DNA from: Stenotrophomonas maltophilia
GTDB lineage: Bacteria > Pseudomonadota > Gammaproteobacteria > Xanthomonadales > Xanthomonadaceae
DNA: 64,000 bases
Direction: 5' to 3'
Assembly (NCBI GenBank): GCA_002363385.1
Contig: DEVL01000002.1
Location: 288,223-352,222, forward strand
Both the position numbers and the translations under genes were made by a program. Numbering within the stretch: position 1 is the first letter of the stretch; every line of letters begins with the position of its first letter. This document shows positions 44,599 to 55,424 of the stretch, one piece after another. Below the pieces are notes generated by a model. The model searched no databases and was not told the origin of the DNA. It saw nothing but the letters and a program-made list of their open reading frames with translations.

Positions 44599-46245
44599 TC
44601 ACTCTTGTGCGCGTCGTCGATCAGCAGCGTCCAGAGGCACACTCGGCAGTACAGCCCGGAGTGCGTCTAGAACCCCACTAGACTGAGGCGAGCGGAGTAG
44701 TCGCGAGAGCCAGCCCTCGAAGGCATCAACTCTATTGCCTCTAAGCCTGACAGCTGCCCTCTGCAGGATTCGTTTGTCCGAGAAGACTGAAAGCAGCGTA
44801 GTTAGGTCGGAAGAAGCGATCGCTCCTTCGATCAGCGCCTTGCGCGAGGCAGCCAGCCCAGCCAAGTCCAGGGTGCGAACGGGTTCGAAAGCAAGTTCGA
44901 TATCCTCTAGGGTACCTCTTGCACCGACTCCCATTTGCTTAACGGTGCTGTCGACGTGACGCAGCAGATACGTGCGTACGGCGCGACCCACAGAATCGGG
45001 CTCCCTAGCCATGGCGAAGACATCGTCTCGCAGTCCGGCGATGCGCAGCTCAACTTCGCTGGGATCGAAGTGGTCTGCGGCGAGTAAAATGCGAGCTACG
45101 CTAGGAAGGGCAAAAATGTTCTCGATCTCTGAGACTGGCAGCACATGCACCCCCATGTTCCGCAGCCGAGCGACTTCCTCGTCCCCCACGTCGTCGGCAT
45201 CGACTATTCCCGCACAGCGAAGTCGGGTTAGCGCCGAATGCGCCCTCATTGTGTTCACTGAATGTATGACGTCTTGGCAGGACCCGCACGGCACAATGGT
45301 CCAGCCGTCGTATACGGCGTTGTAAAGGGCAGAATCCAAGCCAGTAACAGCGCCCTCCACAAAAAGCACCGGCCGCCGACTGCCCAAGATGAGCGTAGCC
45401 AGATCCTCGGGAAACCCACTGTCTTTAGGCACCTCCTCAATCATCCATGCTGGCATGGGCTGCTCGGTGTACGACCGAAGCACGAACTTCCTGCCTCGTC
45501 GACTGGCGGCAAAATCCAAGTCATGTGTTACGTATATGAAGGCACAATCGGGCCGTTCGGCTTCAATCGCGTCCCAAAGCTTAGCTATTACTGATCGGTG
45601 TACATGAAGCTCAGGCTCATCAATGATGAGTACAGACTCCCGCTGCGCAAGCAGAGCCTGTCCAATCAAGTAGAACAGGGAGCGTTCGCCGTCGCTAGCA
45701 TTGCCGATGCCATAAGGCTGCGCCGCCGTCTCGCCGGAAACCTTGACCAGGACATCATCAGCGGTCAGCTCGAGGGTGCGGTGAGGAAGAAGAGCCTCCC
45801 AAATGCGCTGAAGCTTCTCCAGGTGGGTGGCAGGAGGAGCATTACTCGCCCCGCCTCGCAGACTGGCAAGCATGCGAACCGCAGCGTTGGCGTGGGTTGC
45901 AAACAGTGCCTGCACCACGTAGACGGAGTCGCTTAGAAGGATGACCTCAGGCTTCTGCGACCATCTGCTTTGCTCCCGATGTCCTATCTGAATGTTATCC
46001 CAGCTTGCGCCGAACCTAAGACTGGTAAGTGCCTCCTTTTCGCTCACCTTCGCTACGCTTGTATCGATCGACAATGCGCGATGCGCTGCGATCCGGTGCG
46101 CATTGGCGCCGATGTGCCGCTCCATGTAGGCCGTCAGGCGGGTCTTTCCAGACCCGTTGGCGCCCACGAAGACAACACTGTCCCCAGTGCTGATGCTCAT
46201 GCTAAGCACGCCGTCTGGGGTCTGAATTGAGATGGGATAGTCCAT
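44599..46245 (-). CDS. AAA ATPase-DUF4435 fusion, PARIS/OLD-like candidate defence protein
   Basis: The 548-aa protein has an ABC-like AAA ATPase half (Walker A GANGSGKT at residues 28-35, signature SDGERS, Walker B LIIDEPELHVH) and a C-terminal half resembling the DUF4435 TOPRIM-like nuclease fold (VLFVEGAVTG, IVDADDVGDEE, a following VSEIENIF). This pairing matches the AriA-AriB proteins of PARIS anti-phage systems, which also occur as single fused proteins, and overlaps with OLD-type enzymes. ATG 46245 is set by AAGGAAG 5 bases upstream; codons to 46263 are leader. GC is below the flanks, which suggests transfer. Confidence 0.75.
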   Translation of the reverse strand: MDYPISIQTPDGVLSMSISTGDSVVFVGANGSGKTRLTAYMERHIGANAHRIAAHRALSIDTSVAKVSEKEALTSLRFGASWDNIQIGHREQSRWSQKPEVILLSDSVYVVQALFATHANAAVRMLASLRGGASNAPPATHLEKLQRIWEALLPHRTLELTADDVLVKVSGETAAQPYGIGNASDGERSLFYLIGQALLAQRESVLIIDEPELHVHRSVIAKLWDAIEAERPDCAFIYVTHDLDFAASRRGRKFVLRSYTEQPMPAWMIEEVPKDSGFPEDLATLILGSRRPVLFVEGAVTGLDSALYNAVYDGWTIVPCGSCQDVIHSVNTMRAHSALTRLRCAGIVDADDVGDEEVARLRNMGVHVLPVSEIENIFALPSVARILLAADHFDPSEVELRIAGLRDDVFAMAREPDSVGRAVRTYLLRHVDSTVKQMGVGARGTLEDIELAFEPVRTLDLAGLAASRKALIEGAIASSDLTTLLSVFSDKRILQRAAVRLRGNRVDAFEGWLSRLLRSPQSSGVLDALRAVLPSVPLDAADRRRAQE

Positions 46246-46712
46246 TGATTCTTCCTTGGTCAACTAATAGCGAACAGGTGTCACACAACTAAGTGATGGC
46301 ATGGCCGAACGAGATAGGTCAGGGCAGCCTAAACGATGGGAGGCTCTTCCCTATATGACTGGTTTCTAGCGCAGCTAAGTAGACCACCTGAGCGAGGCCG
46401 ACTGTTGAGAGGAGGCACTTGCCGCTGCTGCCTTAGCGCAAGCCCCTCAGAAACCTGGTGGTCCGTACCGCCAACGGTGAGCCACTTACAAGCATCCAGC
46501 AGCGGATATTGCCTCCATTGTATGAGTTCATTAGTTCGGTAACGCGCTCAATGCCAGAAAGTCGCGGGATCAGCATCACGGAATTCACCGAAATCAAGGC
46601 GGGTCGTTTGTGCCACCGAGCGCTAACGGCACCAACCCACCCGACCTTCACAGCTACCACGCCACCCCGAATGCAACTATGCAAGGACGCGACCTGCCCC
46701 CCTCGGTAACCT
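46246..46712. other. Gene-free spacer between the defence gene and the glucan synthase
   Basis: About 470 bp. Short ORFs on both strands have no recognisable content. It should hold the promoters of the divergent defence gene and of the cyclic glucan synthase, but no motif was convincing. Confidence 0.5.
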
Positions 46713-49700
46713 ATGCCCCACTTTCGCCGTCTTTTTGGTCGTTGGCTCCGTCTGCGTCGTCTTGTCCGTTGGCGCTGGCGTGAGCGCCAGGCCTCGGTCC
46801 CGGCCATCGAAGCCACCGAGGTCCCGCTGCGTGCGGCGCTGTACAGCGTTGAACAGATGGAGGCATACGGCCGCGTGCTGGCGCGCCAGCATCGGGTGCG
46901 GATGCGACCGGGCGCAGAGCGCCTGCTTGATCGCCTGCAGGCCAATGAGCGTGTGCTGGAAGACGCCAACACCCTGCTCAGCAACGTGGTACGCGAGCAG
47001 CGACCGGTCACCCCGGCCGGGGAATGGCTGCTCGACAACTACTACCTGATCGAAGAACAGATCCAGACCGCGCGACGCCACCTGCCGCGCGGCTACAGCC
47101 GGCAGCTACCGTCACTTGTGGCCGGCCCCTCGGCCGGGTTGCCGCGCGTGTATGAGCTGTCGATGCAGGCCATCGCGCACGGCGATGGCCGCATTGACGC
47201 CGATACCCTGGGCCGCTTCATCGCCTCGTACCAGTCGCTCGCGCCGCTGAGCCTGGGCGAGCTGTGGGCCGTTCCGATCATGCTGCGCCTGGCCCTGCTG
47301 GAGAACCTGCGGCGGATGGCGGCACGGGTGATGCGCGACGGGACGGACCGTGGCCTGGCTGCCCAATGGGCGGACAACCTCAACCGCGCGGCCTCCGACA
47401 CCCCGACCGATGTCGTGCTCGTGGTGGCCGACATGGCACGCTCCGAGCCGCCCTTGACCGGCGCCTTCATCGCCGAGCTGACCCGCTCGTTGCAGGGGCG
47501 CGGCGGCGCGTGGGCCATGCCCATCGCCTGGCTGGAACAGTGGGCCGCCGCGGCCGGGCAGCGCATCGACGAACTGGTCGCCGCCGAAGGGCAGCAGCAG
47601 GCGGCCGACCAGGTCTCCATCGGCAACAGCATCGGCAGCCTGCGCTTCCTCTCCACCATGGATTGGCGCACCTTTGTCGAAGACATGAGTGTGGTCGAGC
47701 AGCGGCTGCGGGAAGACCCGATGGCCGTATATGCGCAGATGGATTTCGGCACCCGCGACGCCTACAGGCACGTGGTGGAGAAGATCGCCCGTGGCAGCCG
47801 CGTCGCCGAAGAGCGCGTGGCTACCATCGCGCTGGACCTGGCGCGGGCGGCCACACCAGTCGATGGGCCGCGCATGCACGTGGGCTACTGGCTCGTCGGC
47901 GAAGGCGTGAGCGCCACCGTTGACGCCGTGGCCGAGGCAGCGCCGCGCCACCGCAAGGCACGGCGGCTGGCGCATCGCGTGCCCCTTGCCCTGTACCTGC
48001 TGCCCATCGCCCTGCTGGCGGTGGTGGCCACCGCTGGCCTGCTGGCCTCGGGCAGTGGCTCGGTGCCCGTCTGGCTGGCCGCGCTGTTCGGGCTGCTGGT
48101 GTTCAGCGAGCTGGGCATCGTCCTGGTGAACTGGACGGCAACGGTACTGGTCACCCCCAGGCCGCTTCCCAAACTCGATTTCAGCGAAGGTATCCCGCCC
48201 GCCTGCTCCACCGTGGTCGCGGTCCCCTCGATGTTGTCCAGCATCGACGGCATCGATGTCCTGACCGAAGCACTGGAGGTCCGCTTCCTGGCCAACCGCG
48301 ACCCTCAGCTGCGCTTTGTGCTGCTGACGGACTTTCTCGATGCCGCAGCCGCCGAGACGCCGACGGACGACACCCTGCTCGCGCACGCCGTGGAGCGCAT
48401 CGAGGAATTGAACCGTCGCTATGCGGCTGAGCGCGGCGACCGCTTCTACCTGCTGCACCGTCCCAGGCAATGGAACCCGGGCGAAGGGGTGTGGATGGGA
48501 CACGAGCGCAAGCGCGGCAAGCTGGCAGCGCTCAATGCCCTGCTCCGCCAGGGCGATGCGGCCGCGTTCATGCGCATCGTAGGGGATGCGGCGGCCCTGA
48601 TCGGCGTTCGCTACGTCATCACCCTGGATTCGGACACGCAGCTTCCGCGGGATGCCGCACGCGCCTTCGTCGCCACCCTGGCGCACCCGCTCAACCGCCC
48701 GCGCTTCGATCCGGCGCTGCAACGTGTGGTGGAGGGCTACGGCATTCTGCAGCCCAGCGTCGGCACCAGTCTGGGCACGCGCCGCACCTCGCGGTTTGCC
48801 CGGATGTTCGGCAGCGAGCCCGGCATCGATCCGTACTCGCGCATGGTCTCGGATGTCTACCAGGACCTGTTCGACGAAGGCTCGTTCGTCGGCAAGGGCA
48901 TCTATGACGTCGAAGCGTTCGAGCATGCGCTCGAGGGCCGCCTGCCCGAGAACCGCATCCTCAGCCACGACCTGCTGGAAGGCTGCTATGCACGCGCCGG
49001 CCTGGTCAGCGATGTGCGCCTGTACGAGGACTATCCCGAACGCTACGCCGCCGATGCCAAGCGCCGTGCGCGCTGGATCCGCGGCGACTGGCAGCTGTTG
49101 CCCTGGTTGATGCCATGGACCCCGCGCCCGGGATCGGGATGGGAACGCAACCGGCTCAGCCTGCTGTCGCGCGGCAAGTTGCTGGACAACCTGCGCCGGA
49201 GCCTGGTGCCGATCGCTGCCTTGGCCTTGCTTGTGGCGGGTTGGCTGTATGCCGAAAGCCCGGCTGCGTGGACCGCCTGGGTGCTGGCACTGTGGTTCGC
49301 GCCGCCGCTGATCGGCATGCTCCGCGATGCGCTGAGCGTTCCGGACGACACCCCGCTGGAAGCGCACTACATCATGGTGGGGCGCGGCACGCTGCAGTCG
49401 TTGCTGCGCGCGGCCACCCAGGTCGCGTGTTTGCCTTACGAAGCGTTGCTCGCCGGTGGCGCCGTGCTGCGCACGCTCTGGCGCATGACCGTCACCCGCC
49501 GCCACCTGCTGCAGTGGAACCCCTCCAGCGAAGTCGAGCGCCGCCTGGGCAGCGACCGCGGCGCGGAATGGCGGGTGATGGCGCCGGCATCGTTGCTGGC
49601 GGTGGCGCTGGCGGCGGTCGTGGCGAGTGTGGCTCCGCAGGCGCTGCCTGTCGCCCTGCCCCTGCTGCTGGCGTGGGTCTTCGCACCCGCCTTGATGGCG

Positions 49701-52700
49701 TGGCTGGGCCGGCCGCCGGCCGCCAGCGTGGCGGAACTGTCCGTGACCCAGCGGGCGTTCCTGGGCCGGCTGGCGCGGCGCACCTGGTCGTTCTTCCAGG
49801 CGTGGGTGCGCGAGCAGGATCATTGGCTGCCGCCGGATAACATCCAGGAGCATCCAACGCTGGTGGTGGCGCGGCGCACCTCGCCGACCAACATCGGCCT
49901 GTCCCTGCTGGCCAATCTGTCGGCATGGGATTTCGGCTGGCTCCAGCTGGGCGCGGTCGCGGAACGTACGGCGCTCACGTTCGATACGCTGGACCAGCTG
50001 CCGCGACACCGCGGCCACTTCCTGAACTGGTACGACACCGAAACCCTGGCGCCGCTGCAGCCGCGTTACGTCTCCACCGTGGACAGCGGCAACCTGGCCG
50101 GCCACCTGCTGACGCTGCGTCAAGGCCTGCTCGCGCTCGTGGACGCGCCGGTGCTGGCACCGCACACGTTCGATGGCCTGGCCGATACGCTCGGCGTACT
50201 GGAAGAAGAGCGGCAGCGCCATCGCCCCGCTGACGCGCCCTTGGGCGAGGCGCTCAACCACCTTCGCCAGCGGATCGCCTCGACGCGTACCGACCCGCCG
50301 CAGGGGACGGCACAGCTGCTCGACCGGCTGCAGGAGCTGGCCGGTCTGGCCGACGCCGTGCTGGCGCAATGGCCAGCACCGGAATCACCCGAGGAAGGTG
50401 CGCTGCACTGGCCCGCCCTGTTCGCTGCCGAATGCCATGCCGCCCACGCGATACTCGCCGACCTCCCTGCCGATGCCGGCGCGGACGACGAGGCGACAGT
50501 GCCCAGCCTGCGCCAACTGTCCGCCCTGCCCGGCTCCGCCGGTGCGGACGCGCAGGCGCGCATCGAGCAATTGCAGGCGCTGGCGCACCGCGCCGGACAG
50601 TTCTCACTGATGGAGTACGGTTTCCTGTTCTACCGTACCCGCAACCTGCTCTCGATCGGCTACAACGTCGACGACCATCGCTTGGACAACAGCTTCTACG
50701 ACCTGCTGGCCTCCGAAGCGCGGCTGTGCGCCTTCGTCGCCATCGCCCAGGGCCAGTTGTCGCAGGAAAGCTGGTTTGCCCTCGGGCGCATGCTCACCGA
50801 GGTCAACGGCACACCGACGCTGTTGTCGTGGAGTGGCTCGATGTTCGAGTACCTCATGCCGCAGCTGGTGATGCCCAGCTATCCCGACACGCTGCTCGAC
50901 CAGACCGCGCGGCACGCGGTCGAGGCACAGATCGTCTACGGCCGCACCTTGAACCTGCCGTGGGGCGTGTCCGAGTCCGGCTATAACGCTGTGGATGCCC
51001 GCCTGAACTACCAGTACCGCGCGTTCGGTGTGCCCGGGTTGGGGCTCAAGCGCGGCCTCGGCCAGGATCGGGTGATTGCGCCCTATGCCAGCATGATGGC
51101 GCTGATGGTGGCACCGGAGGCGGCGTGCCAGAACCTCCAGGCACTCGAGGGATCAGGGTTCTCCGGCCGCTTCGGTATGTACGAGGCGATCGACTACACC
51201 CCCGCCCGGCTACCACCGGGGCAGGATCACGTTCTGTTGCGGTCGTTCATGGCCCACCACCAGGGCATGGGCCTGCTGTCACTGGACTACCTGTTGCGTG
51301 ACCAGCCGATGCAGCGCCGTTTCGTTGCCGATACCGAGTTCCAGGCCACCTTGCTGCTGCTGCAGGAACGCATCCCGCGCATCGGCGTATTCCATCCGCA
51401 TGAGGTCGAAGCCCTGGGCGAGCATTCGGCCATGGCCGAGCACGAGACCTCCCTGCGCGTCCTGCGCGACCCGGCGGGCCCGCGCCCGGAAGTGCAGCTG
51501 CTGTCCAACGGGCGCTACCACGGCATGCTGACCCATGCCGGTGGCGGCTACAGCCGTCACGGCGACCTGTCACTCACCCGCTGGCGCGAAGACGGCACTA
51601 CCGATGCCTGGGGCACGTTCTGCTACCTGCGGGACGTGGACAGCGGCGAGTTCTGGTCTGCCGCCTACCAGCCCACCTGCGTAGCGCTGGACCATTACGA
51701 GGCGATCTTCTCCGACGCCAAGGCCGAGTTCCGCGGTGCCCGCCGCGGCTGCGAGAGCCATCTGCAGGTCGCCATTTCCGCCGAGGATGACATCGAGCTC
51801 AGGCGCCTGCGCCTGACCAACCGCGGCCGCCGCCAGCGCACGGTGGAGATCACCACCTATGCCGAAGTGGTGCTGGCGCCCGCCGCGTCCGACGATGCGC
51901 ACCCGGCCTTCAGCAACCTCTTCGTGCAGAGCGAGATCCTGGCCGCCAAGCAGGCCGTGCTCTGCACGCGCCGGCCCCGTTCGCACGACGAGGTGCCACC
52001 GTGGATGTTCCATCTGGTCGCCGTGCATGACGCGGAGGTGGTATCGATCTCCTACGAGACCGACCGTTCGCGCTTCCTCGGGCGTGGCAACACGCCGCGC
52101 ACGCCGCAGGCGTTGACCACCGATACCGACCTCTCCGGTACGGACGGCTCGGTGCTCGACCCGATCGTGGCCATCCGCGTCCGCGTGGTGCTGGAGCCCG
52201 AGCAGACCGTGCAGTTGGACATGGTGTATGGCATTGGCGCGGACCGCTCCGGGTGCGAGGCGATGGTCGACAAATACCGTGATCGCCGCCTGGCCGACCG
52301 TGTCTTCGATCTGTCCTGGACACACAGCCAGGTGGTGCGCCGGCAGATCAACGCCAGCCAGGCCGAGGCGTCGCTGTACGAGCGCCTGGCCAGCCACGTG
52401 CTGTATGCCAATCCGCTGCTGCGCGCGGGCGACGCCGTTCTCCAGCAGAACCAGCGCGGGCAATCCGGTCTGTGGGGTCATGCCATCTCGGGCGACCTGC
52501 CCATCGTGCTGCTCAAGGTCACCGACGCGGAGAACGTTGAACTGGTCAGGCAGCTGGTGCAGGCGCACGCGTACTGGCGCCAGAAAGGCCTCAACACCGA
52601 CCTGGTGATCTGGAACGACAGCAAGGCTGGCTATCGGCAGGAACTGCAGGACCAGATTCTGGGGATGGTGGCCGCCAGTTCGGAGACGGGCCTGCTGGAT

Positions 52701-55424
52701 CGCCCCGGCGGCATTTTTGTGCGGCCGGTGCAGAACATGAGTCACGAGGACCGCGTTCTGCTGCAAGCGGTGGCACGGGTCGTACTCAGCGACGAGGACG
52801 GCACGCTGGCCGCGCAGGTGGGGCGACAGCCGCTGCCAGTGCGACGGATTCCGGCGCTGGTGCCGCAGGCGGAGCAGCAGGAGCTGGCACTGGCGATGGA
52901 AGAGACGCCCGGGCCGCCCGTGTTCGCAGACCCGGGACCCGAACCTGGGCTGCCCCCGGGTGTCGAACACGACGAGGAGGTGGACGACCCGTGGCCGTTC
53001 CTTCCGTACCGCGGCGCCGGTCGATTCGACAACGGTACCGGCAGTTTCAGCGAGGACGGCCGAGAGTACGTCGTGGTGCTGCGCGAAGGTGCCCCGACGC
53101 CGGCGCCTTGGGCCAATGTGATCGCCAACGCCCGCCTGGGCACGGTCGTGAGCGAGAGTGCACCGGGCTACACATGGTTCGAAAACGCGCACGAATTCCG
53201 CCTGACGCCGTGGCTCAACGATCCGGTGTCCGACACCGGCGGCGAGGCCTTCTACGTGCGCGACGAGGACACCGGCCGCGTCTGGTCGCCGATGCCGCTG
53301 CCGTGCCGGGGCACCGGGGCGTACCGTACCCGCCATGGATTCGGCTACACCGTGTACGAGCACATCGAGGACGGCATCGTCAGCGAGTTGTGGGTCTTCG
53401 TCGACGTCACGGCCGCGTTGAAGTTCTCGGTCCTGCGGTTGCACAACCTGTCGGGCAGGCCACGGCGGCTGTCGGCCATCGGCTACGTGGAATGGGTCAT
53501 GGGTGACCTGCGCCCGAAGTCGCGCATGCACGTGGTTACCGAACGCGATCAGCATTCCGGGGCGCTGCTGGCGCGCAACAGCTACAGCACCGAGTTCGGC
53601 GGGCGGATGGCCTTCTTCGACACCGATGCCGAGGGCTGTGGCTGGACCTGTGACCGTCTGGAGTTCATCGGCCGCAATGGCGGCCTGCACGCGCCGGCAG
53701 CGTTGCGCCGCGAGCGTCTGGATGCACGGGCCGGTGCGGGCATGGATCCCTGCGCGGCAATCCAGGTGCCGCTGGAGCTGGCGCCGGGCGACCGCAGTGA
53801 AACCACGTTCCGCCTGGGCGCGGGGCGCGACCGCGAGGAAACGCTGGCATTGGCACGAAGCCGCCAGGGCAATCAGGAAGCCATCGATGCGCTGGACGCC
53901 GTGCGCATCCACTGGCGCAATGTGCTGGCCACGGTGCAGGTACGCACGCCGGACCCGGCATTCGACGCATTGGCCAATGGCTGGCTGGTGTACCAGACGC
54001 TGGGCTGCCGCTACCTGGCACGCAGTGGCTACTATCAGTCCGGCGGCGCGTTCGGCTTCCGCGACCAGTTGCAGGATGCCCTCGCCCTGATACACACGCG
54101 CCCGGACCTGACCCGCGAGCACCTGCTGCTCTGCGCGGCACATCAGTTCACCGAGGGCGATGTGATGCACTGGTGGCACCCGCCGCAAGGTCGGGGCGTG
54201 CGCACCCGCTGCTCGGACGACTATCTGTGGCTGCCCCAGGGTGCCTGCCGCTACCTGGAGGTCACCGGCGACGCCAGCGTGTTGGACGACGTGGTTGGCT
54301 TCATCGAGGGTCGCGCGGTGACACCGGAGGAGGAAGGCTATTACGATATGCCGACCCTTTCGGCACAGCGCGGCACGTTGTATGAGCACTGCGTCGTCGC
54401 GCTGGAGCGCGGGTGCCGGCTGCTCGGTGAGCGTGGGCTTCCGCTGATGGGCAGCGGCGATTGGAACGACGGCATGAACCGCGTCGGCGACCAGCAGCGC
54501 GGTGAAAGCGTGTGGCTCGGCTTCTTCCTGCATGACACGCTTCGTCGCTTCATCGGGCTGGCCAACGCGCGTGGCGATGCCGCCCGTGCGCAGTGGTGCC
54601 AGGAGCAGGCCGACCGCCTGCGGCAGAACCTGGAACAGCATGCCTGGGACGGTGCATGGTATCGCCGCGCCTGGTTCGACAACGGCGCCATGTTGGGCTC
54701 GTCACAAAATCAGGAATGCCGCATCGATTCGATCTCCCAGAGCTGGTCGGTGCTGTCCGGCGTTGCCGCGCCGGAGCGTGCATCGCAGGCACTGGACTCG
54801 CTGTATACGCATCTGGTGCGAAAGGACGCCAAGTTGATCCAGCTCCTCGATCCTCCCTTCGACCAGACCACGGAGGATCCCGGCTACATTCGTGGGTATG
54901 TGCCCGGTGTTCGCGAGAATGGCGGCCAGTACACCCATGCGGCTGTGTGGGCGGCGATGGCATTTGCACGGCAGGGCGATGCGGCGCGTGCCTGGGAGTT
55001 GGCAGACATGATCAACCCCCTCAACCACGCGCTGGACCCGGAGGCGGTCCAGACGTACCGCGTCGAGCCCTATGTGCTGGCTGCCGATGTCTACGCCGTG
55101 TCGCCGCACGTGGGTCGCGGCGGCTGGACCTGGTACACCGGTTCGGCCGGTTGGATGTATCGTCTGCTGGTCGAATCCCTGCTCGGCATCCGCCGTGAAG
55201 GCGACCGTCTGTCGCTTGAACCGTGCCTGCCCGATCACTGGCCGTCGTTCGAACTTAACTACCGCTTCGGCCGCAGCCGGTATGAGTTCGTGGTGACCCG
55301 CACGGCGCAGGGGCAGCCGACACTGCATGTGGATGACGTCCTGCAGCCGGACCTCAGCGTCCAGCTCCGCGATGACGGTCATTACTACCGTGTCACGCTG
55401 GACCTGCCTGCGGTTCCGGGATGA
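46713..55424 (+). CDS. Cyclic beta-1,2-glucan synthase
   Basis: The 2903-aa giant belongs to the NdvB/ChvB family, which polymerises glucose from UDP-glucose into cyclic beta-1,2-glucan at the inner membrane. Order: a soluble N-terminus with the initiation region, two TM helices (about 420-480), a GT84 glycosyltransferase domain with LDSDTQLP, four or more further helices (about 830-1000), a glycoamylase-like domain (about 1300-1500), and two GH94-type phosphorylase-like domains with a catalytic-type Asp in GSGDWNDGMN (about residue 2580) that sets chain length. ATG 46713 has a weak ribosome-binding site. The product serves osmoadaptation and plant interaction. Confidence 0.93.
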   Translation: MPHFRRLFGRWLRLRRLVRWRWRERQASVPAIEATEVPLRAALYSVEQMEAYGRVLARQHRVRMRPGAERLLDRLQANERVLEDANTLLSNVVREQRPVTPAGEWLLDNYYLIEEQIQTARRHLPRGYSRQLPSLVAGPSAGLPRVYELSMQAIAHGDGRIDADTLGRFIASYQSLAPLSLGELWAVPIMLRLALLENLRRMAARVMRDGTDRGLAAQWADNLNRAASDTPTDVVLVVADMARSEPPLTGAFIAELTRSLQGRGGAWAMPIAWLEQWAAAAGQRIDELVAAEGQQQAADQVSIGNSIGSLRFLSTMDWRTFVEDMSVVEQRLREDPMAVYAQMDFGTRDAYRHVVEKIARGSRVAEERVATIALDLARAATPVDGPRMHVGYWLVGEGVSATVDAVAEAAPRHRKARRLAHRVPLALYLLPIALLAVVATAGLLASGSGSVPVWLAALFGLLVFSELGIVLVNWTATVLVTPRPLPKLDFSEGIPPACSTVVAVPSMLSSIDGIDVLTEALEVRFLANRDPQLRFVLLTDFLDAAAAETPTDDTLLAHAVERIEELNRRYAAERGDRFYLLHRPRQWNPGEGVWMGHERKRGKLAALNALLRQGDAAAFMRIVGDAAALIGVRYVITLDSDTQLPRDAARAFVATLAHPLNRPRFDPALQRVVEGYGILQPSVGTSLGTRRTSRFARMFGSEPGIDPYSRMVSDVYQDLFDEGSFVGKGIYDVEAFEHALEGRLPENRILSHDLLEGCYARAGLVSDVRLYEDYPERYAADAKRRARWIRGDWQLLPWLMPWTPRPGSGWERNRLSLLSRGKLLDNLRRSLVPIAALALLVAGWLYAESPAAWTAWVLALWFAPPLIGMLRDALSVPDDTPLEAHYIMVGRGTLQSLLRAATQVACLPYEALLAGGAVLRTLWRMTVTRRHLLQWNPSSEVERRLGSDRGAEWRVMAPASLLAVALAAVVASVAPQALPVALPLLLAWVFAPALMAWLGRPPAASVAELSVTQRAFLGRLARRTWSFFQAWVREQDHWLPPDNIQEHPTLVVARRTSPTNIGLSLLANLSAWDFGWLQLGAVAERTALTFDTLDQLPRHRGHFLNWYDTETLAPLQPRYVSTVDSGNLAGHLLTLRQGLLALVDAPVLAPHTFDGLADTLGVLEEERQRHRPADAPLGEALNHLRQRIASTRTDPPQGTAQLLDRLQELAGLADAVLAQWPAPESPEEGALHWPALFAAECHAAHAILADLPADAGADDEATVPSLRQLSALPGSAGADAQARIEQLQALAHRAGQFSLMEYGFLFYRTRNLLSIGYNVDDHRLDNSFYDLLASEARLCAFVAIAQGQLSQESWFALGRMLTEVNGTPTLLSWSGSMFEYLMPQLVMPSYPDTLLDQTARHAVEAQIVYGRTLNLPWGVSESGYNAVDARLNYQYRAFGVPGLGLKRGLGQDRVIAPYASMMALMVAPEAACQNLQALEGSGFSGRFGMYEAIDYTPARLPPGQDHVLLRSFMAHHQGMGLLSLDYLLRDQPMQRRFVADTEFQATLLLLQERIPRIGVFHPHEVEALGEHSAMAEHETSLRVLRDPAGPRPEVQLLSNGRYHGMLTHAGGGYSRHGDLSLTRWREDGTTDAWGTFCYLRDVDSGEFWSAAYQPTCVALDHYEAIFSDAKAEFRGARRGCESHLQVAISAEDDIELRRLRLTNRGRRQRTVEITTYAEVVLAPAASDDAHPAFSNLFVQSEILAAKQAVLCTRRPRSHDEVPPWMFHLVAVHDAEVVSISYETDRSRFLGRGNTPRTPQALTTDTDLSGTDGSVLDPIVAIRVRVVLEPEQTVQLDMVYGIGADRSGCEAMVDKYRDRRLADRVFDLSWTHSQVVRRQINASQAEASLYERLASHVLYANPLLRAGDAVLQQNQRGQSGLWGHAISGDLPIVLLKVTDAENVELVRQLVQAHAYWRQKGLNTDLVIWNDSKAGYRQELQDQILGMVAASSETGLLDRPGGIFVRPVQNMSHEDRVLLQAVARVVLSDEDGTLAAQVGRQPLPVRRIPALVPQAEQQELALAMEETPGPPVFADPGPEPGLPPGVEHDEEVDDPWPFLPYRGAGRFDNGTGSFSEDGREYVVVLREGAPTPAPWANVIANARLGTVVSESAPGYTWFENAHEFRLTPWLNDPVSDTGGEAFYVRDEDTGRVWSPMPLPCRGTGAYRTRHGFGYTVYEHIEDGIVSELWVFVDVTAALKFSVLRLHNLSGRPRRLSAIGYVEWVMGDLRPKSRMHVVTERDQHSGALLARNSYSTEFGGRMAFFDTDAEGCGWTCDRLEFIGRNGGLHAPAALRRERLDARAGAGMDPCAAIQVPLELAPGDRSETTFRLGAGRDREETLALARSRQGNQEAIDALDAVRIHWRNVLATVQVRTPDPAFDALANGWLVYQTLGCRYLARSGYYQSGGAFGFRDQLQDALALIHTRPDLTREHLLLCAAHQFTEGDVMHWWHPPQGRGVRTRCSDDYLWLPQGACRYLEVTGDASVLDDVVGFIEGRAVTPEEEGYYDMPTLSAQRGTLYEHCVVALERGCRLLGERGLPLMGSGDWNDGMNRVGDQQRGESVWLGFFLHDTLRRFIGLANARGDAARAQWCQEQADRLRQNLEQHAWDGAWYRRAWFDNGAMLGSSQNQECRIDSISQSWSVLSGVAAPERASQALDSLYTHLVRKDAKLIQLLDPPFDQTTEDPGYIRGYVPGVRENGGQYTHAAVWAAMAFARQGDAARAWELADMINPLNHALDPEAVQTYRVEPYVLAADVYAVSPHVGRGGWTWYTGSAGWMYRLLVESLLGIRREGDRLSLEPCLPDHWPSFELNYRFGRSRYEFVVTRTAQGQPTLHVDDVLQPDLSVQLRDDGHYYRVTLDLPAVPG

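Noticed and set aside
46458..46709. Plus-strand 83-aa ORF before the glucan synthase
   Set aside because: There is no ribosome-binding site, signal or domain, and its composition looks random.
47112..50369. Long minus-strand ORF of 1085 aa inside the glucan synthase
   Set aside because: It is Arg/Gln/His-rich with no family content and lies fully opposite the well-supported GT84 gene; a high-GC shadow frame.
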